DNA of 64,000 nt from Mesorhizobium sp. CU3. GTDB lineage: Bacteria > Pseudomonadota > Alphaproteobacteria > Rhizobiales > Rhizobiaceae. How positions within the stretch are numbered: position 1 is the first letter of the stretch; each line of letters opens with the position of its first letter. Both the position numbers and the translations under genes were made by a program. The stretch lies in NCBI RefSeq assembly GCF_006442965.1, contig NZ_VFWX01000009.1, positions 217,870 through 281,869 of the forward strand, read 5' to 3'. Of this stretch, positions 42,357-51,658 are shown one piece after another. The notes under the pieces are model-generated. The model searched no databases. It saw only the letters and a program-made list of their open reading frames with translations, and was not told the DNA's origin.

Positions 42357-43292
42357 ATGACCATTCGCCAGCCGACCCACACCCCCTATGACGGGTCCTC
42401 GAAGCTCTTCACCATCGGGCTGAAGCCGCTCGACTTCGACCGTTGGATTGAGACCGATGAATTCCTGCGGCCGCATCTTGCCGAGAAGCAGCGGCTTTAC
42501 GCGGAGATTCCTGAAAAGGTCTTTGTCGCGGAAGACGGCACGAGCGACGCGCAAGCCGAAGTGCTGGACCTGCTTGCCGCGCATCTGCTGGCTAGACACC
42601 CGCATAGCCATCGCGGCGCGGGTTCCGACGTCGAAGTCGCCGGGCTTGCAAGCGCCATAGACAGGCTGCCCCCCGCCCTGCGCGACGCGCCGCTTGCAAG
42701 AGCCTCGCTGCTCGTCCAGGACGACCTGATCCTGATGCGCCGCGACGAACGCGGCTGGCGGCTCGCCGCCGGATCGCTCTGCTTTCCCTCGTCCTGGTCG
42801 CTTCGGGAAAAATTCGGCAAGCCGCTGCAGGAGATCCATGCGCCGGTGCCGGGCTTCGGCCCGGGCACACGGCCGGCAGAGCTGATCAACCGCATGTTCG
42901 ACGGCCTGCAGGGCCAGGCGGTCGAGCGCTTCAACTGGTCGATCCAGGCCAATGATGCGCTCTATCACCCGCTGTCCAATGTCGAGCGCATCGACCGCGC
43001 CACCAACCGCCCGAGCCGCTTCCCGGACGGCGACATCAACGCCCACGCCTTCATCCGCGTCGAACGCCAGACGTTACGCAAGCTGCCCGTGTCAGGCGAC
43101 ATCCTGTTCACCATCCGCATCCACCTCGACCCGCTCAAGGTGCTGGCCCAGAATTCCGACCGAGCGACGCTCGCGGCATCTTTCTGCGCGCAGCTCAACG
43201 CGCTCGACCAGGTCCAGCTCGACTATAAGGGCCTGACCGCCGACCGCGACCGGCTGGTCGAATTCCTCAACGCCATGACGGCGGTGGCTTAA
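42357..43292 (+). CDS. HODM-family (DUF3445) heme-dependent oxidative N-demethylase-like protein
   Basis: A 311-residue protein: GSSKLFTIGLKPLDFDRWIETDEFL, LCFPSSWSLREKFGKPLQEIHAPVPGF, FNWSIQANDALYHPLSN and RVERQTLRKLPVSGDILFTIRI match the DUF3445 (HODM alpha-subunit-like) family; the His in IHAPVPGF is a heme-ligand candidate. Family knowledge: oxidative demethylation of methylated amines by a heme enzyme. It is followed by a terminator and lies 39 bases after the pabC gene. Confidence 0.78.
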   Translation: MTIRQPTHTPYDGSSKLFTIGLKPLDFDRWIETDEFLRPHLAEKQRLYAEIPEKVFVAEDGTSDAQAEVLDLLAAHLLARHPHSHRGAGSDVEVAGLASAIDRLPPALRDAPLARASLLVQDDLILMRRDERGWRLAAGSLCFPSSWSLREKFGKPLQEIHAPVPGFGPGTRPAELINRMFDGLQGQAVERFNWSIQANDALYHPLSNVERIDRATNRPSRFPDGDINAHAFIRVERQTLRKLPVSGDILFTIRIHLDPLKVLAQNSDRATLAASFCAQLNALDQVQLDYKGLTADRDRLVEFLNAMTAVA

Positions 43293-43332
43293 CGCCAGCC
43301 CAATCGGCTTAGCCGGCGGTTGGCGCTTTTTT
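43293..43332 (+). terminator. Intrinsic terminator after the HODM-like gene
   Basis: CGCCAGCC (43293-43300) pairs with GGTTGGCG (43318-43325, one G-U pair) and a run of T at 43327-43332 follows. It begins at the HODM stop. Confidence 0.78.
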
Positions 43333-43421
43333 CTGGTTTATGACAATGATCTGTGGTGTAGCGCTTGACCGTTCGGCGGAAACGCCGGGTTTTGCTTGTG
43401 TTTGAAGGAGTGCGCGGAAAA

Positions 43422-44867
43422 ATGGCGAATGAAAACTGGCCCGTTTACGGTGAGATCACCGGCCCTGTCGTGATGATCGGCTTCGGTTCGATCGGGCGGG
43501 GAACGCTGCCGCTGATCGAGCGCCATTTCAAGTTCGACAAGGCGCGCATGACGGTGATCGATCCGCGCGACACCGACCGCAAGCTGCTCGACGAACGCGG
43601 CATCGCCTTCGTCCAGGAACACGTAACCGAGAAGAACTACAAGAAGCTGTTGACGCCGCTTTTGACCAAAGGCGGCGGCCAGGGCTTTTGCGTCAACCTG
43701 TCGGTCGACACCGCCTCGGTCGATCTGATGCGGCTTTGCCGCAAGCTCGGCGTGCTTTATATCGACACCGTCGTCGAACCGTGGCTCGGCTTCTATTTCG
43801 ATGCCAAGGCCGACAACGCCAGCCGCACCAACTACGCGCTGCGCGAAGCCATGATCCAGGAAAAGCATGACAAGCCGGGTGGCGCGACCGCGGTCTCGAC
43901 CTGCGGCGCCAATCCCGGCATGGTCTCGTGGTTCGTCAAGCAAGCGCTGGTAAACCTCGCCACCGACCTCGGCTTGGAGTTTTCCGAGCCAGCCGAGCAC
44001 GACCGCGAAGGCTGGGCCAAGTTGATGAAGAAGGCCGGCGTCAAGGGCATCCATATCGCCGAGCGCGATACCCAGCGGACCAAGAAACCCAAGCCGATGG
44101 ACGTGTTCTGGAACACCTGGTCGGTCGAGGGCTTCATCTCGGAAGGCCTGCAGCCGGCCGAGCTCGGCTGGGGCACGCATGAGAACTGGATGCCGAAGAA
44201 CGGCAAGAAGCACAAGCATGGCTCCAAGGCGGCTATCTATCTCGAACAGCCCGGTGCCAACACGCGCGTGCGCTCCTGGTGCCCGACGCCCGGCCCGCAA
44301 TACGGCCTGCTGGTGACGCACAACGAGTCGATCTCGATCGCCGATTTCTTCACCGTACGCTCCAAGAAGGGCAAGGTGCAGTACCGTCCGACCTGTCACT
44401 ATGCCTACCATCCCTGCAACGACGCGATCTTGTCTCTGGACGAGATGTTCGGCGCCGCCGGCAAGCCTCAGGCGGTGCACCACGTGCTCGACGAGAACGA
44501 GCTGGTCGACGGCGTCGACGAGCTCGGCGTGCTGCTCTACGGCCACGACAAGAACGCCTATTGGTACGGCTCGCAATTGTCGCTGGCCGAGGCGCGTAAG
44601 CTTGCGCCCTACCAGAACGCCACCGGTCTGCAGGTCACCTCGGCGGTGCTCGCCGGCATGGTCTGGGCGTTGGAAAATCCCGAGGCCGGCATCGTCGAGG
44701 CCGACGAGATGGATTACAAGCGCTGCCTGGAAGTCCAACTGCCCTATCTCGGGCCGGTGAAAGGCTACTACACCGACTGGACGCCGCTGGATAACCGTCC
44801 CGGCCTTTTCCAGGAAGACCTGGACCAGGACGATCCGTGGCAGTTCCGCAACATCTTGGTGCGATAG
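43422..44867 (+). CDS. hss: Homospermidine synthase
   Basis: A 481-residue enzyme matching bacterial HSS: NAD motif VVMIGFGSIGRGTLPL, LYIDTVVEPWLGFYFDAKADN, TCGANPGMVSWFVKQAL and CHYAYHPCNDAI. It joins two putrescine units (or putrescine and spermidine) into sym-homospermidine using NAD. Rhizobia use homospermidine as a major polyamine, so it pairs functionally with the ornithine decarboxylase at 16937-18070. Start ATG 43422 with GGAG upstream; the frame opens at 43365. Confidence 0.94.
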   Translation: MANENWPVYGEITGPVVMIGFGSIGRGTLPLIERHFKFDKARMTVIDPRDTDRKLLDERGIAFVQEHVTEKNYKKLLTPLLTKGGGQGFCVNLSVDTASVDLMRLCRKLGVLYIDTVVEPWLGFYFDAKADNASRTNYALREAMIQEKHDKPGGATAVSTCGANPGMVSWFVKQALVNLATDLGLEFSEPAEHDREGWAKLMKKAGVKGIHIAERDTQRTKKPKPMDVFWNTWSVEGFISEGLQPAELGWGTHENWMPKNGKKHKHGSKAAIYLEQPGANTRVRSWCPTPGPQYGLLVTHNESISIADFFTVRSKKGKVQYRPTCHYAYHPCNDAILSLDEMFGAAGKPQAVHHVLDENELVDGVDELGVLLYGHDKNAYWYGSQLSLAEARKLAPYQNATGLQVTSAVLAGMVWALENPEAGIVEADEMDYKRCLEVQLPYLGPVKGYYTDWTPLDNRPGLFQEDLDQDDPWQFRNILVR

Positions 44868-44897
44868 CTGTCTGTCCAACTGGCCTCACCGCCTTGC

Positions 44898-44920
44898 AAT
44901 CGCCCGGAAATCGGGCGATT
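44898..44920 (+). terminator. Hairpin after hss
   Basis: AATCGCCCG (44898-44906) pairs with CGGGCGATT (44912-44920) around GAAAT. It begins 30 bases after the hss stop. No long T-run follows, so its terminator strength is uncertain. Confidence 0.55.
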
Positions 44921-44953
44921 GAAGGTTTGCGGACCGAGGAGAGGATTTTCAAA

Positions 44954-45331
44954 ATGACCATTGCGCGCAAACTGCTTTCGGCAGGCGCCGCGGCAAGCCT
45001 TCTGGCTGCTGCCGCCTGCAATACCACAGGCCCTTCCGACCAGCCGTCCATGGCCGCCGCGCCCAAGGGCGTCGAGGGCAACTGGATCGACGCCAAGGGC
45101 ACCGGCCTGTCGACCTTCGCGGGCGGGAATTTCACCACCGTTGCAACCGACACCGGCCAGAAACTTTCCGAGGGCACTTACACCCTGACCGGGCCGACGT
45201 CCGTGGAGATCCATGGCACTTCGCTGATCCGCCAGGCGCCGGTCAGCTTCAATTGCCTGATGGTCTCCACCAGCCAGCTCAACTGCACCGCGGCCAGCGG
45301 CCAGAATTTCGTTCTGACCCGCCGCGCCTGA
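44954..45331 (+). CDS. omp10: Outer-membrane lipoprotein Omp10-like
   Basis: A 125-residue lipoprotein. Signal peptide with lipobox LAAAAC (Cys about residue 22) leads into CNTTGPS, then GVEGNWIDAKGTGLSTFAGGNFTTVATDTGQKLSEGTYTL and SLIRQAPVSFNCLMVSTSQLNCT, matching Brucella/Rhizobium Omp10 in layout. It is anchored in the outer membrane. Function in Brucella is linked to envelope integrity and virulence; here only the family is certain. GAGGA precedes ATG 44954. Confidence 0.85.
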   Translation: MTIARKLLSAGAAASLLAAAACNTTGPSDQPSMAAAPKGVEGNWIDAKGTGLSTFAGGNFTTVATDTGQKLSEGTYTLTGPTSVEIHGTSLIRQAPVSFNCLMVSTSQLNCTAASGQNFVLTRRA

Positions 45332-45360
45332 GCGATACGGACATTGATGGCTCTGAAGAG

Positions 45361-45388
45361 CGGCGGCGTAAGCCGCCATTCTTTTTTG
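45361..45388 (+). terminator. Intrinsic terminator after omp10
   Basis: GGCGGC (45362-45367) pairs with GCCGCC (45372-45377) across a GTAA loop and a T-rich tract ending in six T (45382-45387) follows. Confidence 0.85.
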
Positions 45389-45488
45389 TGCCGGCAAAAC
45401 ACTCCGGGATTTCTGCTTGCATCACCTGAAACGCGATGTGAACATGACCCAAAGCTGACTGTTATTTTCCAGTCAAGCGGCGGGTTTA

Positions 45489-45537
45489 ATGCATGTCGCC
45501 CAAAAGTGTGCAGCGGTTTTGGGAGAACGACATGCAT
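45489..45537. repeat. Palindromic repeat family B, copy 2
   Basis: ATGCATGTCG (45489-45498) is inverted as CGACATGCAT (45528-45537), enclosing CCCAAAAGTGTGCAGCGGTTTTGGG. The arms are identical to the copy at 12839-12874. It lies between omp10 and the nucleotidase gene. Confidence 0.85.
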
Positions 45538-45578
45538 GAAATGAGATCACGTTAAGTCCGCGCATCCGGGAGACGAAG

Positions 45579-47669
45579 ATGAAGAAGATTGCCGCCATTC
45601 TAGCCCTGTCCGCCTCGACGCTCGGCCTGTCGGCGGGCGTATCCTTTGCCGACTACACGCTGAACATCCTGCATTTCAACGATTGGCACAGCCGTATCGA
45701 AGGCAACAACAAATACGAATCCACCTGCTCGGCGGACGAGGAGACCAAGGGCGAATGCATCGGCGGCGCCGGCCGGCTGATCACCGCGATCGCGCAGGAG
45801 CGCAAGAAGCTCGAGGGCCAGAATGTGCTGTTGCTCAATGCCGGCGACAGTTTCCAGGGGTCGTTGTTCTACACCACCTACAAGGGCGCCGTGGAAGAGG
45901 AATTCCTCAACCAGATCAAGCCCGACGCGGTGACGCTCGGTAACCATGAATTCGACGACGGCGAGACAGCGCTCGTGCCTTACCTCGACAAGGCGAAATT
46001 CCCGATCGTCAGCGCCAATGTCGTGCCCAACGACAAGTCGGGCGCGGCGGGCAAGATCAAGCCGTCGATCGTCGTCGAGGTCGGCGGCCAGAAGATCGGC
46101 ATCATCGGCGCCGTCACCAACGACACGCCGGAGCTCGCTTCGCCCGGTCCGAACATCGCGATAACGGACGACGTCAAGGCGATTACGGCGGAGGTCGAGA
46201 AGCTGAAGGCGCAAGGCATCAACAAGATCATCGCAGTCACTCATATCGGCTACAATCGCGAGCGCGATGTGATCGCCAAGATCCCGGGCATCGACGTGGT
46301 GGTCGGCGGCCACAGCCACACGCTTCTGTCCAACACCGATCCAAAGGCGGCAGGCCCCTACCCTACGATGGTCGACAACCCCGACGGCTCCAAGGTGCCG
46401 GTGGTGCAGGCGGCGTCCTATTCGAAGTATCTCGGCGAGTTCAAGGTCGTGTTCGACGATAATGGCGTCGTCAAGGAAGCGAGCGGCGCGCCGATCTATC
46501 TCGACAAGTCGATCACGCCCGACCCCGCAGTGCTCGCGCGCATCAAGGAGCTCGGCGCGCCGATCGAGGCGCTGAAGAACAAGGAGGTTGCCGAGACCAC
46601 CAAGGCGATCGACGGCAGCCGAGAAAGCTGCCGCACGCGCGAATGCGAGATGGGGAACCTCGTCTCCGACGCCATTCTCGACCGCACCAAGGGCCAGGGC
46701 GTGGAAATCGTAATCTCGAATGGCGGCGGCCTGCGCGCTTCAATCGACCAGGGCACCGTAACCATGGGCGAGGTGCTGACCGTGCTGCCGTTCCAGAACA
46801 CGCTGGCGACCTTTAAGATCTCGGGCAAGGACCTGGAAGCGGGCCTCGAAGGCGGCCTCAGCCAGATCGAGGACGGCGCCGGTCGCTTCCCGCAGGTGGC
46901 GGGTCTCAAATATTCCTTCGACAAGTCGGTCGCGCCCAATGCCGGCCGGCTCAAGTCGGTCGAGGTGATGGAGAACGGCGCTTGGGCGCCGATCAACCCG
47001 GACAAGCAGTATCTCGTCGCCACCAACAATTACGTCCGCCAGGGCGGCGATGGCTACAAGGTGTTCGCCGACAAGGCCACCGACGCCTACGACTACGGCC
47101 CGGGGCTAGAGCAGGTGGTAGCCGACTATCTCGGTGCGCACCGGCCCTATACGCCGAAGCTCGACGGCCGCATCACCGAGATCGCCGCCACGACGGCGGC
47201 GGCACCGGCCGCCGAACCCGCCAAGCCGGCCGAAGCAGCGCCTGCCGCGCCCACGACCCAGGCGCCGGCTGCCGATGCGGCGAAGCCGGCCGAGACCGCG
47301 CCCGCAGGCAGCGAACCCGCTATGCCGGCTTTGCCTTCAGGCTCGAGCGACATCGCCGGCACGCCGCCGGCCGTCCCGGCCGAGACCGCGCCCGCGGCGC
47401 CTGCCGCGGAACCGGCACAGCCCGCCGAAGCCACCCCGACAGCGGCCCCTGCCCCTGCTGCAGAGCCGGCAAAGCCGGCGGAGGCAACCGCAGCCAAGCC
47501 GGCCGAGACCAGCCATACCGTCGCTGCCGGCGATACCTATTGGGAGCTCGCCAAGAAAGCCTATGGCGATGCCACTAAGTGGAAGCTGATCTCAGAGGCC
47601 AACAAGGACTACAAGCCGCGCCGCCTGCCGCTCGGCGCGACGCTGACCATTCCGCCGGCCGCGAAGTAA
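45579..47669 (+). CDS. Secreted 5'-nucleotidase/metallophosphatase fused to a C-terminal LysM domain
   Basis: A 696-residue exported enzyme. After the signal peptide, metallophosphatase motifs LHFNDWHSRIE, LNAGDSFQGS, TLGNHEFDDGE and VVGGHSHTLL are followed by the C-terminal 5'-nucleotidase domain (NLVSDAILDRTKGQGVEIVI, RQGGDGYKVF). Residues 535-640 are Ala/Pro/Glu-rich repeats (AAAPAAEPAKPAEA), and the last 50 residues form a LysM domain (SHTVAAGDTYWELAKKAYGD). It hydrolyses nucleotides or UDP-sugars in the periplasm. LysM suggests retention on peptidoglycan. Confidence 0.88.
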   Translation: MKKIAAILALSASTLGLSAGVSFADYTLNILHFNDWHSRIEGNNKYESTCSADEETKGECIGGAGRLITAIAQERKKLEGQNVLLLNAGDSFQGSLFYTTYKGAVEEEFLNQIKPDAVTLGNHEFDDGETALVPYLDKAKFPIVSANVVPNDKSGAAGKIKPSIVVEVGGQKIGIIGAVTNDTPELASPGPNIAITDDVKAITAEVEKLKAQGINKIIAVTHIGYNRERDVIAKIPGIDVVVGGHSHTLLSNTDPKAAGPYPTMVDNPDGSKVPVVQAASYSKYLGEFKVVFDDNGVVKEASGAPIYLDKSITPDPAVLARIKELGAPIEALKNKEVAETTKAIDGSRESCRTRECEMGNLVSDAILDRTKGQGVEIVISNGGGLRASIDQGTVTMGEVLTVLPFQNTLATFKISGKDLEAGLEGGLSQIEDGAGRFPQVAGLKYSFDKSVAPNAGRLKSVEVMENGAWAPINPDKQYLVATNNYVRQGGDGYKVFADKATDAYDYGPGLEQVVADYLGAHRPYTPKLDGRITEIAATTAAAPAAEPAKPAEAAPAAPTTQAPAADAAKPAETAPAGSEPAMPALPSGSSDIAGTPPAVPAETAPAAPAAEPAQPAEATPTAAPAPAAEPAKPAEATAAKPAETSHTVAAGDTYWELAKKAYGDATKWKLISEANKDYKPRRLPLGATLTIPPAAK

Positions 47670-47689
47670 CGCCCCGCCGAAACGAATCG

Positions 47690-47724
47690 CACCCGCTCGG
47701 GCAACCGGGCGGGTGTTCCTTTTC
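47690..47724 (+). terminator. Intrinsic terminator after the nucleotidase gene
   Basis: CACCCGCTCGG (47690-47700) pairs with CCGGGCGGGTG (47705-47715, one G-U pair) across a GCAA loop and is followed by a T-rich tract. Confidence 0.82.
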
Positions 47725-47817
47725 CACGCCGTAACACGATAAGGTGCGGCCAGACGCAGCATTGAAAACCGGCAGGGCATCGCTAGTTTCCGCGACGCTG
47801 CTCCCCGGAGATCCTCG

Positions 47818-48882
47818 ATGACGCTTGCCAGCCCCACCGATGCCAAAGCCGTGCCGTCCGACGGCCCGCTGTCGGCCGCCGCCGCGCCGGTGAGGCCGGG
47901 CAAGATCGGCATCATGCTTGTCAATCTGGGCACGCCGGACGGCACCGACTTCAAGCCGATGTGGCGTTATCTGCGGGAATTTCTCTCCGATCCGCGCGTC
48001 ATCGAGCTCAACAAGGCGATCTGGTACCCGATCCTCTACGGGCTCGTGCTGACCACGAGGCCGAAGAAATCCGGCGCCAACTATGCCAGGATCTGGAACC
48101 GCGAAAAGAATGAGTCGCCGCTGCGCACCTTCACCCGCGCCCAGGCCGAAAAGCTGGTGACGGCGCTCGGCGACCTGCCCAATGTCACGGTCGACTGGGC
48201 GATGCGCTACGGCAACCCCTCGACGGCAAGCGTTGCCGAGAAGCTGGTCGCGCAAGGCTGCGAGCGCATCCTTTCCTTCCCGCTCTATCCGCAATATTCG
48301 GCAACGACGACGGCGACCGCCAACGACCAGTTGTTTCGCGCGCTGATGAAGATCAGGCATGCGCCGGCGGTGCGGAGCGTGCCGCCCTATTACGATGAGC
48401 CCGTCTATATCGAGGCGCTCGCCCGCTCGATCGATAAACACATCGCCACGCTCGACTTTAAGCCGGAGGTGGTGATCGCCTCCTATCACGGCATCCCGAA
48501 ACCCTATTCCGACAAGGGCGATCCCTACCGGGCGCATTGCCTGGAGACGACAAGGCTGCTGCGCGCGCGCCTCGGCTGGGACGAGAAGAAGCTGATCACC
48601 ACCTTCCAGTCGCGCTTCGGCGCGCAGGAATGGCTGCAGCCCTATACCGACGTCACGGTCGAGAAGCTGGCCAAGGACGGCGTGAAGTCGATCGCCATCG
48701 TCAATCCGGGCTTTTCCGTCGATTGCATCGAGACGCTGGACGAGATCGGCCGCGAAGTGGCCGAGACTTTTCATCATGCCGGCGGCAAGGACTTTGCCCA
48801 CATCCCTTGCCTCAACGACAGCGCCGAGGGCATGGCGGTCATCGAGACGCTGGTGCGGCGCGAGCTTGCCGGCTGGGTGTGA
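47818..48882 (+). CDS. hemH: Ferrochelatase
   Basis: A 354-residue ferrochelatase: GIMLVNLGTPDGTDFKPMWRYLREFLSD, FSFPLYPQYSATT, ASYHGIPKPYSDKGDPY and NPGFSVDCIETLDEIG contain the family's conserved active-site His (SYHGIP) and C-terminal Glu. It inserts Fe2+ into protoporphyrin IX at the inner membrane. The ATG is at 47818. A terminator and the QmcA pair surround it; no other hem gene is near. Confidence 0.96.
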   Translation: MTLASPTDAKAVPSDGPLSAAAAPVRPGKIGIMLVNLGTPDGTDFKPMWRYLREFLSDPRVIELNKAIWYPILYGLVLTTRPKKSGANYARIWNREKNESPLRTFTRAQAEKLVTALGDLPNVTVDWAMRYGNPSTASVAEKLVAQGCERILSFPLYPQYSATTTATANDQLFRALMKIRHAPAVRSVPPYYDEPVYIEALARSIDKHIATLDFKPEVVIASYHGIPKPYSDKGDPYRAHCLETTRLLRARLGWDEKKLITTFQSRFGAQEWLQPYTDVTVEKLAKDGVKSIAIVNPGFSVDCIETLDEIGREVAETFHHAGGKDFAHIPCLNDSAEGMAVIETLVRRELAGWV

Positions 48883-49016
48883 CCGGCTTCACCGACGGCA
48901 CGAAAGCGGTGCGCAAAAGCCTCCGCTAACCAATATTAGCGATCACCTGATTGTAACGTTGCGGAAACACACTTAAGTGATTCCGTGAAGTCGGCGCCTA
49001 TTGAGGGAGATACGAA

Positions 49017-49967
49017 ATGGGCTTCAGCGGTTTCGATATTGCCATCGTCGTTCTTGTTTTCCTGGTTATCATCCTTCTGTTCAAAGGCATCAGGACGGTG
49101 CCGCAAGGTTACAATTACACGGTGGAGCGCTTCGGCCGTTACACCAAGACGCTGACCCCTGGCCTCAACATCATCAACCCCATCTTCGAGCGCGTCGGCG
49201 CCAAGATGAACATGATGGAGCAGGTGCTGGATGTCCCGACGCAGGAGATCATCACCCGCGACAACGCCATCGTCGGCGTCGATGGCGTCGCCTTCTACCA
49301 GGTGCTGAACGCGCCGCAGGCGGCCTATCAGGTCGCGGGCCTGCAGAACGCCATCTTGAACCTCACCATGACCAACATCCGTACCGTCATGGGCTCGATG
49401 GATCTCGACGAATTGCTGTCCAACCGCGACGCCATCAACGAGCGCCTGCTGCGCGTCGTCGACGAGGCCGCGCATCCCTGGGGCATCAAGATCACCCGCG
49501 TCGAGATCAAGGACATCAACCCGCCGGCCAACCTGGTGGAATCGATGGGCCGCCAGATGATGGCCGAACGCGACAAGCGCGCCCAGATCCTGGCCGCCGA
49601 GGGCCTGAAGCAGTCGCAGATCCTCGAGGCCGAAGGCCGACGCGAAGCCGCCTTCCGCGACGCCGAGGCGCGCGAGCGCTCGGCCGAGGCCGAAGCCAAG
49701 GCGACGCAGGTCGTCTCGGAGGCCATCGCCAAGGGCGACGTGCAGGCGATCAACTACTTCGTCGCGCAGAAATACACCGAGGCCCTGGCCAGGATCGGCT
49801 CTTCCAGCAACAACAAGATCGTGCTGATGCCGTTCGAGGCCTCCTCGCTGATCGGTTCGCTCGGCGGCATCGGCGAGATCGCCCGCGAAGTCTTCAAGGG
49901 CGAAGGCCCGTCCGGTACGCAGCGGCAGGGCTCGCGCCCGCCGGTCGTGCGCCAGACGGACAACTGA
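49017..49967 (+). CDS. qmcA: SPFH/Band 7 membrane protein (QmcA-like stomatin)
   Basis: A 316-residue stomatin/prohibitin-type protein: N-terminal helix [67 protein letters not shown] and a long coiled coil with [24 protein letters not shown] repeats. Such proteins oligomerise as inner-membrane cages. It stands 26 bases from an NfeD gene; this qmcA-nfeD pair is common. Confidence 0.92.
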   Translation: MGFSGFDIAIVVLVFLVIILLFKGIRTVPQGYNYTVERFGRYTKTLTPGLNIINPIFERVGAKMNMMEQVLDVPTQEIITRDNAIVGVDGVAFYQVLNAPQAAYQVAGLQNAILNLTMTNIRTVMGSMDLDELLSNRDAINERLLRVVDEAAHPWGIKITRVEIKDINPPANLVESMGRQMMAERDKRAQILAAEGLKQSQILEAEGRREAAFRDAEARERSAEAEAKATQVVSEAIAKGDVQAINYFVAQKYTEALARIGSSSNNKIVLMPFEASSLIGSLGGIGEIAREVFKGEGPSGTQRQGSRPPVVRQTDN

Positions 49968-49993
49968 TGATCTAACTCCGTGGGAGACCATCA

Positions 49994-50458
49994 ATGATCG
50001 ACCGCATCGTTTCGGAACTCGGCCCGTGGAACTGGATGGTTCTGGGCATCGTGCTCCTGGTGATGGAAGTCGTGGCGCCGGGCGTCTTCATGCTGTGGAT
50101 CGGCATCGCGGCGCTGATCATCGGCGCGGTATCGCTGGCGATCTGGGACGCGGCCTTCTGGACCTGGCAGGTGCAGGTCCTGGCCTTCCTGGTGCTCAGC
50201 GTGGTGTCGGCCTATGTCGGCCGGCAGATCGTGGTCTCGCGCCAGGGCAGCGGCGACCAGCCGCTGCTCAACCGCCGCGGCGCCCAGATGGTCGGCCGCA
50301 CCGCGACGCTGTCCGAACCGATCAAGAACGGCCGCGGCCGCATCCGGCTCGGCGACACGCTGTGGCGCGTCTCCGGCCCGGACCTGCCGGTCGGCGCGCA
50401 GGTGCGCGTGACCGGCGCCGCGGACACTGACCTGGAGCTGACCGTAGAGGCTATTTGA
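49994..50458 (+). CDS. nfeD: NfeD-family protein (short form)
   Basis: A 154-residue protein: four membrane helices (WMVLGIVLLVMEVVAPGVFMLWIGIAALIIG...) and a C-terminal OB-fold segment (GRTATLSEPIKNGRGRIRLGDTLWRVSGPDLPVGAQVRVTG). Short NfeD (class II) lacks the ClpP-like protease domain and partners with stomatin. ATG 49994 with GGGAGA upstream. Confidence 0.9.
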   Translation: MIDRIVSELGPWNWMVLGIVLLVMEVVAPGVFMLWIGIAALIIGAVSLAIWDAAFWTWQVQVLAFLVLSVVSAYVGRQIVVSRQGSGDQPLLNRRGAQMVGRTATLSEPIKNGRGRIRLGDTLWRVSGPDLPVGAQVRVTGAADTDLELTVEAI

Positions 50459-50496
50459 GCCGAGCGTCCAAGGGACGTGTCGTGTACCGATCCGTC

Positions 50497-51498
50497 CTAA
50501 GCCGCGCCGATGCGTAGCAAATCGTGGAGGTGGACGAGCCCGACCGGGCGTCCGCTTTCGACCACCATCAGGCTGGTGATAGCGGAGGTGTTGATGGTCT
50601 GCAGCGCCGTCGCCACCAGCGTGTCCGGGCTTGCCGTCTTCGGCTTCTTCGTCATCACCTGATCGACGCTCATCGAGAGCAGGTCGCTGGCGATGTGGCG
50701 GCGGATATCGCCGTCGGTGATGATGCCGGCCAGCGCGCCGTCGGCGCTGGTGATCGCCACACAGCCGAAACCCTTTTGCGACAATTCCAGGATCGCCTCA
50801 CGCATGCCGGTGCCCGACGTCACCAGCGGCAGCCGCTCGCCGACATGCATGATCTCGCGCAACTGCGTCAGGTTGGCGCCGAGCTGGCCGCCGGGATGGA
50901 AGGTACGGAAATGATCGGGCGTGAAGCCGCGTGCCTCGAGCAGCGCGATCGCCAGCGCATCGCCGGTGACGAGCTGCAGCAGCGTCGACGTCGTCGGCGC
51001 CAGCCCGTGCGGACAGGCTTCCGGCACGATCGGCAGCAAAAGCACCACGTCGGCGGCGCGGGCCAATGCCGACGTCTCGCCGGAGGTGATCGCGATCAGC
51101 GGGATCGAAAAACGCCTGGAATAGGCGACGATCCCCATCAGTTCCTTGGTCTCGCCCGACCACGACATGGCGATGATGGCATCGTCGCCGTGGATCATGC
51201 CGAGATCGCCGTGATTGGCTTCGGCAGAATGGACGAAGAAGGCGGGCGTGCCGGTCGACGCGAGCGTCGCGGCGATCTTGCCGCCGATATGGCCGCTCTT
51301 GCCGACGCCGGTGACGATGACGCGGCCTTTGATGTTGGAAATGAGGTCGATGGCGCGGGCGAAGGGCTCGGCCAGCCCGTTCTCCAGCGCGGCGGCCAGG
51401 GCCGTCACACCGGCCTTCTCCGTCGCCACCGTTCTAAGCGCCGATTCGATCGCAGCCTGGCTGTCCGGCCGCTTTCTTTCTGGGGACCCCGCATGCAT
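50497..51498 (-). CDS. kdsD: Arabinose-5-phosphate isomerase (KdsD/KpsF/GutQ)
   Basis: A 333-residue SIS plus CBS-pair enzyme. The SIS motif GVGKSGHIGGKIAATLASTGTPAFFVHSAEANHGDLG and the C-terminal CBS pair (MHVGERLPLVTSGTGMREAI; DQVMTKKPKTASPDTLV) are clear. It interconverts ribulose-5-P and arabinose-5-P, the precursor of Kdo for LPS. The kdsA, kdsB or capsule genes are not adjacent, so KpsF or GutQ remains possible. The start at ATG 51498 precedes a divergent beta-barrel gene. Confidence 0.88.
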   Translation of the reverse strand: MHAGSPERKRPDSQAAIESALRTVATEKAGVTALAAALENGLAEPFARAIDLISNIKGRVIVTGVGKSGHIGGKIAATLASTGTPAFFVHSAEANHGDLGMIHGDDAIIAMSWSGETKELMGIVAYSRRFSIPLIAITSGETSALARAADVVLLLPIVPEACPHGLAPTTSTLLQLVTGDALAIALLEARGFTPDHFRTFHPGGQLGANLTQLREIMHVGERLPLVTSGTGMREAILELSQKGFGCVAITSADGALAGIITDGDIRRHIASDLLSMSVDQVMTKKPKTASPDTLVATALQTINTSAITSLMVVESGRPVGLVHLHDLLRIGAA

Positions 51499-51658
51499 GG
51501 CGCAAGCGATTAGCGCTTTGGCGCGCCCCTGTCCAACAGAATTGCCTCAGGCCGGTCTTCCGGGGGTGCCGCGAGACCCAGTCTCAACCCTCCGTTAACC
51601 ATCCGCATTTACGGTTCGGTAAGTATGGCGCAACCGCGCCGCGCAAGCAGTGGTGACG

